Below, in pieces: positions 1 through 8,325 of a stretch of DNA of 64,000 nucleotides. Below the pieces are notes generated by a model. It was not told the DNA's origin. It saw only the letters and a list, made by a program, of their open reading frames with translations, and searched no databases. The DNA lies in contig JAGBXO010000004.1 of the NCBI GenBank assembly GCA_017629245.1, positions 1 through 64,000 on the forward strand. Reading direction: 5' to 3'. This DNA is from Alphaproteobacteria bacterium (GTDB taxonomy: Bacteria; Pseudomonadota; Alphaproteobacteria; Rs-D84). Position numbers and translations under genes: made by a program. How positions within the stretch are numbered: the first letter of the stretch is position 1; every line of letters starts with the position of its first letter.

Positions 1-116
1 TCATGCGTTGTGCCCAAATCTTCATCATTTGTTGGTGCGGTTGCCAATACCGGATTTGCTGCCAACATGGCACACAGTGATACTGTAAATATAAACTTTC
101 TGGCTTCCAACGGCAT
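1..116 (-). CDS. secreted surface/adhesin-like protein, N-terminal fragment (runs off window)
   Basis: Only the first 38 codons are inside the window. The translation starts at the ATG at 116-114 behind a GGAG ribosome binding site, and gives a signal peptide followed by a segment ending in APTNDEDLGTTH. It matches the N-terminus of the gene at 44105-44992 almost residue for residue (FSVSLCAMLAANPVLATAPT there), so the two are paralogs. By analogy it would be a secreted protein with tail-fibre-like repeats, but the rest of this copy cannot be seen. Its upstream region is also a near copy of that gene's leader. Function unknown. Confidence 0.8.
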   Translation of the reverse strand, partial: MPLEARKFIFTVSLCAMLAANPVLATAPTNDEDLGTTH

Positions 117-220
117 ACGAATCTCTCCTTTCTATTTCAAATCTTGGTGGTGATGCGGAATTGAATAGAGTGTATTTTAATAACCACACGGGTCATCAAA
201 ATGGGGCGCATCACCACAAT

Positions 221-252
221 AAAAAAACCACCAGAATTAAATTCAAAGTGGT
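221..252 (-). terminator. leader terminator 2 (copy 1)
   Basis: On the minus strand ACCAC...GAATT pairs with AATTC...GTGGT, followed by seven T. Its 5' arm overlaps the segment CCTCCTGACC that can instead pair with an upstream GGTCAGGAGG. Confidence 0.7.
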
Positions 253-353
253 CAGGAGGTTCAAGACAATTACAGGAATTGTGTGCTTATTCAATATATT
301 CACATCCCTCCTGACCAAAAATGATCAGGAGTTTTTTTCAACGGAACCATAAT

Positions 354-376
354 AAAAAAAGCGCATAATATGCGCC
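354..376 (-). terminator. leader terminator 1 (copy 1)
   Basis: On the minus strand the stem GCGCAT/ATGCGC is followed by seven T. The other leader copy has a different stem sequence (AACGCG/CGCGTT) at the same place, so the fold is kept while the bases change. Confidence 0.75.
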
Positions 377-476
377 ACAAGTATGTATTCCGACGCCTGT
401 ACCGAGGTCTTGACACCCCATCGCGACAATACATCACGACACAAACATTTTAACAGATTATTGAAATGAATGTCAA

Positions 477-682
477 TCGCTTTGATAAACAAAAGTTTAT
501 GTTATCGGTTAGTGTTAGTATTAGCAAAAAGAATCCCGCCATTCATTGCCTTATTAACTTCCTTATCATTTACAATTTTTCCCAAAAAAAATTGTCCCCG
601 GCCCCCAAGCAGGAATGCCAAAGTTTATATTTTTGCCACCACTTACCACTAACAACTTACAAAACCACTTACACTAACCACT
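477..682. other. intergenic stretch without recognisable feature
   Basis: This lies between the leader promoter and the terminator of the next gene. Short open frames exist here, but they have no ribosome binding site and no protein-like composition. I see nothing further. Confidence 0.5.
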
Positions 683-711
683 AAAAAAATCCCCCAAACG
701 GGGGATTTTTT
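683..711. terminator. bidirectional terminator after the M23 gene
   Basis: A CCCCC/GGGGG stem with AAACG between the arms, A-rich on one side and T-rich on the other. It overlaps the stop codon of the gene at 710-1969. Confidence 0.8.
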
Positions 712-1969
712 ATAACTGAATATACATATTCGGATTTTTTTCCAACTGTTTCATACCTTCATCCAATGTTTCACGATATTCTATGAATTTCTTTTTATCC
801 GCCGTCCCCAGATTACTAATTGCAGGCAACTTCACCGTCATCGGATTTACATGCACGCCGTCCTTGATAATTTCATAGTGCAAATGCGGCCCCGTTGAAT
901 ACCCGGTTGAACCAACATACCCAATTGTCTGTCCCTGGCGTACGGTTGTGCCAACATTTACCCCCTTGGCAAATTTGGACATGTGCGCATACAGTGTTTC
1001 AAACGAACCATTATGGCGAATCTTTACAAAATTACCATGCCCACGATTATAACTGCGCGCAATCACGCGCCCCGCCCCTGCGGCCGGAATTGGTGTCCCG
1101 GTTGATGCACGGAAATCAACCCCTTTGTGCGCGCGTGTATACCCCAGCACCGGATGTTTACGATTACGCGAAAACTTGCTGGTGATTTTTGCGTTATTAA
1201 TCGGTGTTCTTTTCAATGACTTAATTGCACCATTACCATTTTCATCATAATACCCCGTTGTACCATCAGATTTTCTGAACCGATACATCTTCACATTGCC
1301 GCGCAACGCCTCAAAGGAAACCGCCAAAACACGCCCATTATCAATTTTTTGACCGTTTGAGAAGTTTTCTTCATATAACACCGAAAACTTTTGCCCCGCA
1401 CGAACATCGCGTTCAAAGTCCATTTCAAATGCCAGCAAATCATACACATCAACCAAGATTCCCGCCGGAATACCTGCGCGCTGGCCAGCCAAATAGAAAC
1501 TGTCACCATCTAATATTTCGCCAGATTTATAGACCGCACGAATATCACGTTCAATATCCATCGTCTTACAATCCCACGCACCTGCATCATTGCATGTTAA
1601 TTCAACCTGGCGCCACGGGGATGGAATAACAACAATCTTAGACACCGGCGCATCATCATGTGGGCGCACAAATTCTAATTTATCCCTGTCAGCACGCAGG
1701 GTTGAAATTTCTGCATCCGCCTTTAACACGCGGGCAATTTCATTAACATCGTTATGGGTTAACCCCTGCTCTAACAACAACTTAGATAAAGTATCGCCCG
1801 ATGCAACCATAACCACAGATTTACACTCATTCAAACGCGCAGCACGCATTTGCCCCGGCGTTCGCTTGGTCGCGACCAAGAAAACAGCAACCAAACTCAA
1901 CAGTACAGCCAACACCATAACCAGTCGGGTCAGATTAGCAGTATTTATAATATTTTTTGCTTTTTTCAT
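710..1969 (-). CDS. M23 family metallopeptidase (MepM-like murein endopeptidase)
   Basis: A 419-residue protein with one N-terminal membrane segment (about residues 8-32), a LysM/OapA-like middle region and a C-terminal peptidase M23 domain. The zinc motifs are visible as HKGVDFRA and HLHYEI, with a YAHMSKF segment between them. The family cuts peptide cross-links of peptidoglycan in the periplasm. I chose the ATG at 1969, because an upstream in-frame ATG (2005) would overlap the divergent prmC and its promoter. The -10 element lies only 7 nt before this ATG, so the mRNA may be leaderless. Specific bond not known. Confidence 0.85.
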   Translation of the reverse strand: MKKAKNIINTANLTRLVMVLAVLLSLVAVFLVATKRTPGQMRAARLNECKSVVMVASGDTLSKLLLEQGLTHNDVNEIARVLKADAEISTLRADRDKLEFVRPHDDAPVSKIVVIPSPWRQVELTCNDAGAWDCKTMDIERDIRAVYKSGEILDGDSFYLAGQRAGIPAGILVDVYDLLAFEMDFERDVRAGQKFSVLYEENFSNGQKIDNGRVLAVSFEALRGNVKMYRFRKSDGTTGYYDENGNGAIKSLKRTPINNAKITSKFSRNRKHPVLGYTRAHKGVDFRASTGTPIPAAGAGRVIARSYNRGHGNFVKIRHNGSFETLYAHMSKFAKGVNVGTTVRQGQTIGYVGSTGYSTGPHLHYEIIKDGVHVNPMTVKLPAISNLGTADKKKFIEYRETLDEGMKQLEKNPNMYIQL

Positions 1970-2000
1970 GTCAACGATTATAATGGCAATATGAAAATAA
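1957..2000. promoter_or_regulatory. divergent promoter with shared -10 (prmC / M23 peptidase)
   Basis: The sequence ATTATAAT at 1977-1984 gives TATAAT on both strands. On plus, TTGCTT (1957-1962) with 16-bp spacing lies upstream and the prmC ATG starts 7 nt after the -10. On minus, TTGATT with 17-bp spacing lies upstream and the M23 ATG starts 8 nt after the -10. Both transcripts would begin at or next to the start codon. Confidence 0.6.
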
Positions 2001-2770
2001 ATCAAGCATTCACAGCACTACAAAACGCAGGCGGCATACGGGCGGCCCGTATTATCACAGAAAATACTAAGAAAATTTCTTATCTTTCCCTGTGGCGTAT
2101 GACAAGAAAATTACGGCGCGGCGTACCCGTAGCCAAGATAATCGGACAAAAGTGGTTCTATGGCATGCGTTTCTATACCAATAAATATACACTGGATCCA
2201 CGTCCCGACACAGAAACACTGGTATCCGCGGTTATATCAGACATCTCGACCGACACGCGGATACGAATATTGGACCTGGGAACAGGAACTGGTTGCATAA
2301 TCTGTGCATTGGTAAAAAATATTTTTGGCGCATCTGGCATTGCAATAGATAAATCGTGGCGCGCCTTGGGGGTTGCACGCAGAAACATACGCACACATCA
2401 TCTGCACAGAAAAATAAAAACGATTCGCACATCTTTTGAACACGCGCATAAATTTGGCGAAAAATTTGATATAATTGTATCTAACCCACCTTATATCGCG
2501 ATTAATGACACGCGCGTAGACGACGGCGCATTACACGACCCAAAGATTGCACTATATGCGGCCGACAATGGATTGGCTGCATATAAATCAATTGCAAAAA
2601 ATGCAAAAGAATGGATAACAGATGACGGAAAATTGTACCTGGAAATTGGTATTGACCAAGGTGCAGATATAAAAAATATATTTATTAGTAACGGTTGGGA
2701 TCTGCGACATACGCAATGCGACCTGGCCGGTATTGAACGCGTACTTGTATTCACATTGGCACAAAAATGA
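1991..2770 (+). CDS. prmC: peptide chain release factor N5-glutamine methyltransferase
   Basis: A 259-residue SAM-dependent methyltransferase. The SAM-binding loop DLGTGTGC and the catalytic NPPY motif (VSNPPYIA) are both present, in family order after a short helical N-terminal part. PrmC (HemK) methylates the Gln of the GGQ motif in release factors RF1 and RF2 in the cytoplasm. A longer reading frame begins at 1850, but that would lie inside the divergent gene; the ATG at 1991 starts the conserved part. The stop overlaps the next gene by 4 nt (ATGA), so the two are translationally coupled. RF1 is not next to it in this window. Confidence 0.9.
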   Translation: MKINQAFTALQNAGGIRAARIITENTKKISYLSLWRMTRKLRRGVPVAKIIGQKWFYGMRFYTNKYTLDPRPDTETLVSAVISDISTDTRIRILDLGTGTGCIICALVKNIFGASGIAIDKSWRALGVARRNIRTHHLHRKIKTIRTSFEHAHKFGEKFDIIVSNPPYIAINDTRVDDGALHDPKIALYAADNGLAAYKSIAKNAKEWITDDGKLYLEIGIDQGADIKNIFISNGWDLRHTQCDLAGIERVLVFTLAQK

Positions 2771-3132
2771 AACAATTAACAGACACTGATATTGAACAAA
2801 TGATTAGCACAGATTTTGTGCCCAACGACACACAGACACGCCACGCGGTTCGTTCTGAATTACAATTATCGCGTCGCATACCACATACCCCCAACACGCC
2901 CCCAGCGCACGCAACATTGGATTTACATCAATTAACCGAAGAACAAGCCTGGACAGCCATTATGACCCTGGCCCAGTCAGGTACACGTACTGCAAATATC
3001 ATTACCGGCGCCAGTGGCATATTAAAAATAAAATTTCAGAAATGGGCACACGACAGTATACTAAGCCCCCACATTATATCATTCAAACCAATCAACAATG
3101 GCAGTTTCGCCGTCAAATTCAGGAAACTTTGA
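2767..3132 (+). CDS. Smr domain protein
   Basis: A 121-residue protein whose second half resembles the Smr (MutS2 C-terminal) domain: LDLHQLTEEQAW is the LDLHG-type start, followed by NIITGASG in the position of the IITGKG motif. Smr domains in this arrangement are often nucleic-acid nucleases, but the exact role of stand-alone Smr proteins varies. The normal LDLHG glycine is Gln here, so activity is uncertain. Overlaps prmC by 4 nt and meets the next gene tail to tail with 1 nt between stops. Confidence 0.75.
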   Translation: MKQLTDTDIEQMISTDFVPNDTQTRHAVRSELQLSRRIPHTPNTPPAHATLDLHQLTEEQAWTAIMTLAQSGTRTANIITGASGILKIKFQKWAHDSILSPHIISFKPINNGSFAVKFRKL

Positions 3133-3133
3133 A

Positions 3134-4312
3134 CTAATTATAATAATTTTTACACCACCCCGTACACTGTGGAAAATTCTGACGCAACGCCGCATCATTT
3201 CCCTGATATGGCCTTAACCGGGTACTTGATATACCAGGTTTGATACAATACGATTCCCCTAAATAATTCGTCCCCTTGGTCGAAGCAGCAATCTGTTGCC
3301 CCTTATCAATAACAGGTTTTATTCTGGACCCCAATGGATCAACATTTACACCATCAAAACGCACCGCATAATGCAAGTGCGCTCCACCACTATTTCCTGT
3401 ATTCCCTGCTGTACCAATTTGCTGGCCCTTAGAAACCTTTTGTCCTGCTTTAACATCAATTCTATCCATATGCATATAAACAGTCTCTACAACCTTATCT
3501 GAGCCAGAAAAAGGATGCGCTATCACAACAGTATTACCGCCTGTTTTTGAAAAATAAGCCTGATTTACATTGCCATCTGCAGCCGCATACAACGGTGTAC
3601 CTGTTGTCGCCTTGATATCAACACCACGATGATATCTTGACCCTTTATTCCCCCCTTTGGTGCTGGGGGGGCGTCTTTCTCCAAAATCCGACCCAACCTT
3701 TACAGCACCACGAACGGGCGGCCCCAGAAACGACTGCTTACCGGCAATTGCATTTCCAGTTGCCCCTGCCCCCGCTGTTGCCACAGGTTGCTGGGATACA
3801 GATACAGCCGGTTGCACTTGCGGTTGCTGGGGCACAGATACAGCTGGTTGCACTTGTACACCAGGTTGAACATATACATATTGTTGCGCATCCGGTTTCA
3901 CATCCCCCACAACCTGTTGTTGTACAGGCTGTTGTTGTATTGATTGAGTCTGCACAGATTGCTGTACAACAGAATTTTTTTGGGGCTCATAGCCACGCTT
4001 AGCATTTTCTAATTCTATCAACCTTTCTAATTCTACCGTTGCACGTTCTATCATACGCTCTTCATCTTCAATGCGCATACCATGATATGCACATCCAGAA
4101 ACACAAACTCCGTTCTCGTCATACTCTGTTGCTACTTCATCATATCCCTCAGCCAAAACCGCCATCCGACTTGTAAAAGATAAATCATTGAATGTTTTTG
4201 GAAAATTTTGTACTGAAATCAAACTTTTCGCAGCGCGCACCACCGCACCATCTGGCGCTGCAAAAACACAGGTAGAACAAAAACACAGGATAAATCCCCC
4301 AAGAAACCTCAT
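3134..4312 (-). CDS. secreted M23 family peptidase with Gln/Val-rich linker
   Basis: About 392 residues. The signal peptide (MRFLGGFILCFCSTCVFA) ends before APDG; the frame extends 13 codons upstream, but the ATG at 4312 gives the clean signal sequence. Next come a helical segment and a Q/V/P-rich low-complexity linker (about residues 110-190), then an M23 domain with HRGVDIKA and HLHYAV zinc motifs, and a short Cys-containing tail (CTGWCKNYYN). Probably a periplasmic or surface peptidoglycan hydrolase. The VQPAVSV-type repeats in the linker are nearly identical in DNA as well, so this part may vary in length between strains. Confidence 0.82.
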   Translation of the reverse strand: MRFLGGFILCFCSTCVFAAPDGAVVRAAKSLISVQNFPKTFNDLSFTSRMAVLAEGYDEVATEYDENGVCVSGCAYHGMRIEDEERMIERATVELERLIELENAKRGYEPQKNSVVQQSVQTQSIQQQPVQQQVVGDVKPDAQQYVYVQPGVQVQPAVSVPQQPQVQPAVSVSQQPVATAGAGATGNAIAGKQSFLGPPVRGAVKVGSDFGERRPPSTKGGNKGSRYHRGVDIKATTGTPLYAAADGNVNQAYFSKTGGNTVVIAHPFSGSDKVVETVYMHMDRIDVKAGQKVSKGQQIGTAGNTGNSGGAHLHYAVRFDGVNVDPLGSRIKPVIDKGQQIAASTKGTNYLGESYCIKPGISSTRLRPYQGNDAALRQNFPQCTGWCKNYYN

Positions 4313-4413
4313 CGCTATAATAATAACATAAATAAAATAAAAAAACACCAACTTTCCACACTTGCATTCATTCAGTTTTTTCTGCTAATAATACCCCAAA
4401 GGAAAAATTCATA

Positions 4414-5361
4414 ATGGCACAAATAAAAACAGTTTACGACCATATACGCAGCAATAATATCAAGACAGCATTGTTGGTACTGTTATTCCCATTAATATTT
4501 ATTGGCCTGGTGTTTTTATTTACATGGATAGTATCACCAATTGAATCTGCAATTGAAACAACAATCGCCGTGGCCACACCAACAATTATAGTATGCGGCG
4601 TATGGATGCTGATATCATGGGCATTTGGTGACTCTATGATGCTGGGCGCGGCACACGCATATGAAATATCCCCTGACAACAGCGAACATCGCGAAATATA
4701 TCGCATGGTTGAAAATGTTGCCCTGGCGGCGGGTCTGCCAACACCACGGGTATATATTATAAACGACAATTCACTAAACGCCTTTGCCACAGGTCGCACC
4801 CCACGCGACGCATCAGTTGCGCTGACCCAAGGCATAATAAAAAAACTGGATCGTAACGAACTGTCTGGTGTAATCGCGCACGAAATGGCACACATTGGCA
4901 ACCGCGACATCAGACTGGACATGCTGTTGATAACCGGCGTTGGGGTCACTGTATTTATTGCAGACATAATATGGCGCAACATAGTATATGGCAATTATCA
5001 CCATTCATCTGATGACCATGAAAACAGAAACGGCGCGACTGTGCTATTAATGGTATGGTTGGCTTTTATGGTATTTAACGGAATTATTACCCCTTTACTG
5101 CGCATGGCAATATCCAGAAATCGCGAATACGCAGCCGATGCAACTGGTGCACACATAACACGAAATCCCGGCGCATTAGCATCCGCCCTGAAAAAAATCA
5201 GTTCTGATTCACGTGTTGAGTGCCTGGATAAAATAAAATCAATGTCATCTGCCTGTATCGCCAACCCTGCTGCACCACGCGAATTTATCGGCGATTTGAT
5301 GGCGACACACCCACCAATTGACAAACGCATAGAACGTCTGGAATCAATGAATATTAAATAA
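4414..5361 (+). CDS. htpX: membrane zinc metalloprotease HtpX (M48)
   Basis: 315 residues. Two N-terminal membrane segments are followed by the M48 protease domain with the HEMAH zinc motif (H156, E157, H160), a further hydrophobic pair, and a third-ligand region NREYAAD. HtpX degrades misfolded inner-membrane proteins with its active site facing the cytoplasm. An AAGGAA ribosome binding site precedes the ATG. Thymidine kinase follows after 24 nt, so the two may be co-transcribed although their jobs are unrelated. The length is close to the usual 280-310. Confidence 0.92.
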   Translation: MAQIKTVYDHIRSNNIKTALLVLLFPLIFIGLVFLFTWIVSPIESAIETTIAVATPTIIVCGVWMLISWAFGDSMMLGAAHAYEISPDNSEHREIYRMVENVALAAGLPTPRVYIINDNSLNAFATGRTPRDASVALTQGIIKKLDRNELSGVIAHEMAHIGNRDIRLDMLLITGVGVTVFIADIIWRNIVYGNYHHSSDDHENRNGATVLLMVWLAFMVFNGIITPLLRMAISRNREYAADATGAHITRNPGALASALKKISSDSRVECLDKIKSMSSACIANPAAPREFIGDLMATHPPIDKRIERLESMNIK

Positions 5362-5385
5362 AGAAAGGTAAAGGGAAACAAAAAA

Positions 5386-5964
5386 ATGGCAAATTTGCAT
5401 TTTCACTATGGCGTAATGAGCAGTTCTAAATCCGCCGCCTTGATTATAAACGCCCACAATTTCACCAAGAACGGCACCCAGACCGAGGTTATAAAGCCAT
5501 CATTCGACACGCGTTTTGGCAAACAAAAAATTGTATCGCGCATCGGTCTGGAATGGGATGCAATGACAATGCCAAATTTACAAACCTATACCCCTGCCCC
5601 CGACACACGCGTTATTCTGGTTGACGAGGTTCAATTTTTCAGCCCGTCAGACATAGACAAACTGGTACACATTGCCGACAACCATGGCAGGATTGTGATG
5701 TGCTATGGCCTGATGACAGACAGCAATGAAAAAATATTCCCCGCATCCCAAAGATTGATTGAGGTTGGTGCAAAATTACATCGCATGGAATCAAATTGTC
5801 AGATTAACGGCTGTATGAAGATGGCGACACACCACCTGCGCTTTGATGCAGATGGCAAAGTAATCCACGCTGGCGATCAGTTTGCCCTGGGGGACAGCAA
5901 CTATAAATCAGTATGCCGTCATCACTATAACGAACTATACCATAACAAACAAAAGACCCGATAA
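5386..5964 (+). CDS. tdk: thymidine kinase (type II)
   Basis: 192 residues. The P-loop is GVMSSSKS, where related enzymes have a Gly before the Lys (AMNAGKS in E. coli); Lys and Ser are kept. The Walker B/lasso motif DEVQFF follows, then Cys residues for the zinc site in the C-terminal third (CQINGC and VCRHHY). The enzyme phosphorylates thymidine to dTMP in the salvage pathway in the cytoplasm. GAAAGG and AAGGGAAA sequences upstream serve as ribosome binding sites. The unusual P-loop Ser deserves a check but does not by itself argue against activity. Confidence 0.88.
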   Translation: MANLHFHYGVMSSSKSAALIINAHNFTKNGTQTEVIKPSFDTRFGKQKIVSRIGLEWDAMTMPNLQTYTPAPDTRVILVDEVQFFSPSDIDKLVHIADNHGRIVMCYGLMTDSNEKIFPASQRLIEVGAKLHRMESNCQINGCMKMATHHLRFDADGKVIHAGDQFALGDSNYKSVCRHHYNELYHNKQKTR

Positions 5965-6021
5965 AAAAATAATAATTTTTGCTTGCATTTTAAATAAAAA
6001 GATATAAAATATTAATCCGTT

Positions 6022-6098
6022 GCATCCATAGCTTAACTGGATAAAGCATCTGACTACGGATCAGAAGACTGAGGGTTCGAATCCTTCTGGATGCGCCA
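6022..6098 (+). tRNA. tRNA-Arg(ACG)
   Basis: A 77-nt cloverleaf with acceptor GCATCCA/TGGATGC, an anticodon stem TCTGA/TCAGA around a loop with ACG, a T-arm containing GGTTCGAATCC, and an encoded CCA end. The last 20 nt are repeated at 6258-6277. Confidence 0.95.
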
Positions 6099-6107
6099 CG
6101 AATTCAA

Positions 6108-6131
6108 AACCGACCTTTTTGGTCGGTTTTT
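6108..6131 (+). terminator. terminator after tRNA-Arg
   Basis: AACCGACC / GGTCGGTT stem with a five-T loop and a following T run. Confidence 0.8.
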
Positions 6132-6170
6132 AATTTGTGTTGCACATCCCAGATTTGAACCCGACCAGAG

Positions 6171-6277
6171 GGTTCGACAATGAGTAAACGAAAACAAGCC
6201 TGCGCAGTTTGAGTGCTAACGAATGCCCCGCAGATATTTTTCACAAAAATATCAAGGGAATCCTTCTGGATGCGCCA
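6171..6277 (+). repeat. tRNA-end-associated repeat ending in a copy of the tRNA-Arg 3' end
   Basis: The segment starts with GGTTCGACAATGAGTAAACG and includes GAGTGCTAACGAATGCCCC. It ends in a 20-nt exact copy of the 3' end of the neighbouring tRNA-Arg. The same core, on the opposite strand, lies next to tRNA-Gln at 32661-32752, joined there to the tRNA-Gln 3' end. This looks like the trace of an integrating element that uses tRNA 3' ends as target; no integrase is nearby. The frame that reads through it into the next gene (start 6223) is not coding. Confidence 0.6.
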
Positions 6278-6290
6278 GAATTAATAAAGA

Positions 6291-6313
6291 ATGTCGCATT
6301 GTACGACATTTTT
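6291..6313 (+). terminator. hairpin with short T run
   Basis: ATGTCG / CGACAT stem with a 7-nt loop and five T, upstream of the DUF1919 gene. Weak terminator, possibly the end of the repeat element. Confidence 0.45.
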
Positions 6314-6372
6314 ATATTCACAAACCCAAAAAACAACTTATAATCAAACAAACAACAGCCAAAAGAATAAAT

Positions 6373-6993
6373 ATGTTTTTATCTATTGATCGGCGTCGCA
6401 CACTGTATAAACTAAAAAACAGACTGCGTCTGCGAAACAGAAAATTTTCACTGATTGCATCAAATTGCACCGGTATGTTTATACTAAAAGACTTAAATTT
6501 GCCATATCGTTCACCATTTGTAAATCTGTGGTTGTACCCAAATGATTTTATCAAATTTCTGTCACGCCCCGAACACTATATGGCGCAACCATTGGAATTT
6601 ATTGACAAACCAAACATAAAATATCCTGTTGGACGATTAGATGATATTGAAATTTATTTTCAACATTTTTCATCCGCACAATCTGCGCGCGAAAAATGGG
6701 TTCGTCGCGCTCAACGCATAGATATGAATAATCTGTTTATCATAATGACTGACCGCGACGGTTGCACATACGAAAACCTGTTACAGTTTGACAGCCTGCC
6801 ATACAAGAACAAGGTAATATTTACCCACAAACCATACCCCGAAATAAAGTCCGCGGTATACATCCCTGGCTTTAAACACATGGGGTGCGTTGGCATGTTA
6901 TACGAATACCCAACCCCAAAATCAAGTAAACGATTTTATGACGCCTTTGACTATGTAAAATGGTTTAATCGGGCCAAAAACAACAAAAATTAA
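6373..6993 (+). CDS. DUF1919 family protein
   Basis: 206 residues. The N-terminal half shows the family pattern: a FSLIASNCTG segment, then LPYRSPFVNLW and NDFIKF, as in DUF1919 proteins, which are often found in polysaccharide gene clusters. I chose the ATG at 6373 because the upstream part of the frame runs through the tRNA-end repeat. A TTATAAT element lies about 35 nt upstream. No signal peptide or membrane segment is visible. A glycan-related role is suggested by the family only; nothing nearby confirms it. A small gene follows after 9 nt. Confidence 0.75.
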   Translation: MFLSIDRRRTLYKLKNRLRLRNRKFSLIASNCTGMFILKDLNLPYRSPFVNLWLYPNDFIKFLSRPEHYMAQPLEFIDKPNIKYPVGRLDDIEIYFQHFSSAQSAREKWVRRAQRIDMNNLFIIMTDRDGCTYENLLQFDSLPYKNKVIFTHKPYPEIKSAVYIPGFKHMGCVGMLYEYPTPKSSKRFYDAFDYVKWFNRAKNNKN

Positions 6994-7002
6994 CCATAAG
7001 AG

Positions 7003-7311
7003 ATGAAAATGCAAAACACATTTCAAAATTATGTATCAGAATATCAAATGCGCATAAACGAAATCTGCGCACTGATAAAAATCGCAACCGCCAATCCACG
7101 CAATTGCAATTCAACAATTGGTGCAATAAATAAAAAACTGGAACAAATTGACCGAATAACAACCAAAATATTAGATATGATTGAACCCGGTGCCAGATAT
7201 AACGAACAAAATCCAGACTATATGCGTTATTTATCCGCCCATAAACAGTTTTTAAATGCCTTGGATTTATTTGAAACGATTTTATCCGATCCGCGCCCAA
7301 ACCAGCGATAA
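7003..7311 (+). CDS. hypothetical small helical protein
   Basis: 102 residues, not recognised. It is mostly helical and charged, with no signal peptide or membrane segment, and its C-terminus is DPRPNQR. It starts 9 nt after the DUF1919 gene behind AAGAG, so it is probably in the same transcript. A second in-frame ATG two codons later (7009) is an alternative start. Codon use is like that of its neighbours. Confidence 0.6.
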   Translation: MKMQNTFQNYVSEYQMRINEICALIKIATANPRNCNSTIGAINKKLEQIDRITTKILDMIEPGARYNEQNPDYMRYLSAHKQFLNALDLFETILSDPRPNQR

Positions 7312-7403
7312 GAATAAAATTCCCTGCAACACTTACACCGTCATCCACGCGACGTCCGATATCCATTGCCCGATCAACATCCTTGTTATTTACAATTTTT
7401 TTC

Positions 7404-7429
7404 TAAAAAAATTGCCCCATTTGGGGCAA
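7404..7429 (-). terminator. terminator of the outer-membrane operon
   Basis: On the minus strand TTGCCCC / GGGGCAA is followed by seven T, directly downstream of the gene ending at 7455. Confidence 0.8.
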
Positions 7430-7454
7430 CCAAGAAAGGAACTGATAAAAACCA

Positions 7455-8306
7455 TTACCTCAATCCAAATGAAGTAATATAGTTAAACGAAATTCCCATG
7501 ATAAAGCTGCTGCCATAGACATCAACACCACGGGCGCGGGCACGACGATATTGCACATATGGCCCCATCGTCAAATCACCCCACAAATTTGTATCCATAC
7601 GCACAACCGCACTTAAATCGCGTTCCAGGTCTGTTGGTACATATTCAGAATAGCTTAAATATTCACGATAGTAACCATTTGTGGACAATTTCACCCCTTC
7701 ACGAACCTGATATTCCAAACGCCATCCCAATTCGGCGGCCAATTTACTGGTTTTATATTCCGCGTATGTAAAATCGTATTCATACACACCTGTTAAATAC
7801 AAACTTTTGATAATCGCGTTATCAAACAGTGACAAACCCACATTTGTACGAACAATATTCTGACGTGGGGTGGTATCGGCCGTCTTGAATTCCGTATCAT
7901 ATGCCGCACGCACCGTCGGCCCAAACTTAATACCCGCAAATTCAAAGCAATCGTATGATAAATTACTGCTTAACAAAATATCATCGGCGTTTTCACTGAC
8001 TGTCTGGGGCCCCTGATACGGCTTTAATTTTGTTTCACCATATTCCATAAACAGACCATTATCCCACTGCAATCTGTCCTTGTTATATTCCAATGCCGTA
8101 TCAAAGACCCCCTTGATAAAATCCTGGCTGTCTGCTTTCAGTGCAGACACCGGCGAATCCTGATAATCTGCGGAATTACGAACCTGGGTCTTTGACCATT
8201 CCAAACCGATTCTACGTACATTCAGCACCAAATCCGTCTTGGCTTCATCCGCCACGGCCAGCCCCGGCAACAAACCAACCAACAAAAACAACGAAATCTT
8301 TTTCAT
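7455..8306 (-). CDS. outer-membrane beta-barrel protein, hypothetical
   Basis: 283 residues with a signal peptide (MKKISLFLLVGLLPGLAVA) and then alternating hydrophobic/polar strands rich in Tyr, ending in a strand-like SFNYITSFGLR. This is typical of a small outer-membrane barrel, but I do not recognise the family. The ATG at 8306 has a GGGGTG ribosome binding site; an ATG four codons upstream is possible. It is the last gene of a three-gene operon (10483 to 7455) with a 19-nt gap to the gene before it. Confidence 0.65.
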   Translation of the reverse strand: MKKISLFLLVGLLPGLAVADEAKTDLVLNVRRIGLEWSKTQVRNSADYQDSPVSALKADSQDFIKGVFDTALEYNKDRLQWDNGLFMEYGETKLKPYQGPQTVSENADDILLSSNLSYDCFEFAGIKFGPTVRAAYDTEFKTADTTPRQNIVRTNVGLSLFDNAIIKSLYLTGVYEYDFTYAEYKTSKLAAELGWRLEYQVREGVKLSTNGYYREYLSYSEYVPTDLERDLSAVVRMDTNLWGDLTMGPYVQYRRARARGVDVYGSSFIMGISFNYITSFGLR

Positions 8307-8325
8307 TTCACACCCCATCTAAAAG

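Larger units (their letters stand above)
117..476 (-). promoter_or_regulatory. long structured 5' leader with promoter and two terminators (copy 1)
   Basis: Read on the minus strand. TTGACA (476-471), an 18-bp spacer and TAAAAT (452-447) form a good housekeeping promoter. The leader then has a short hairpin, a GGGGTGT-type segment, a first terminator (376-354), a CTCCTGATC/GGTCAGGAG hairpin, a second terminator (252-221), and an 11-bp stem GTGGTGATGCG/CGCATCACCAC just before the GGAGAG ribosome binding site. The same elements occur in the same order at 43745-44104. The T runs after two hairpins suggest transcription attenuation. The ligand or signal is unknown, and I do not recognise a described riboswitch class. 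Confidence 0.75.

Noticed and set aside
161-352. 63-residue frame on the strand opposite to the first leader; similar to the frame at 43845-44111
   Set aside because: The similarity is at the DNA level because the leader is duplicated. Base changes between the copies do not favour silent positions, and the RNA pairings explain the conservation better.
4434-4994. 186-residue frame antisense to htpX
   Set aside because: Shadow of htpX; the sense gene has clear active-site motifs.
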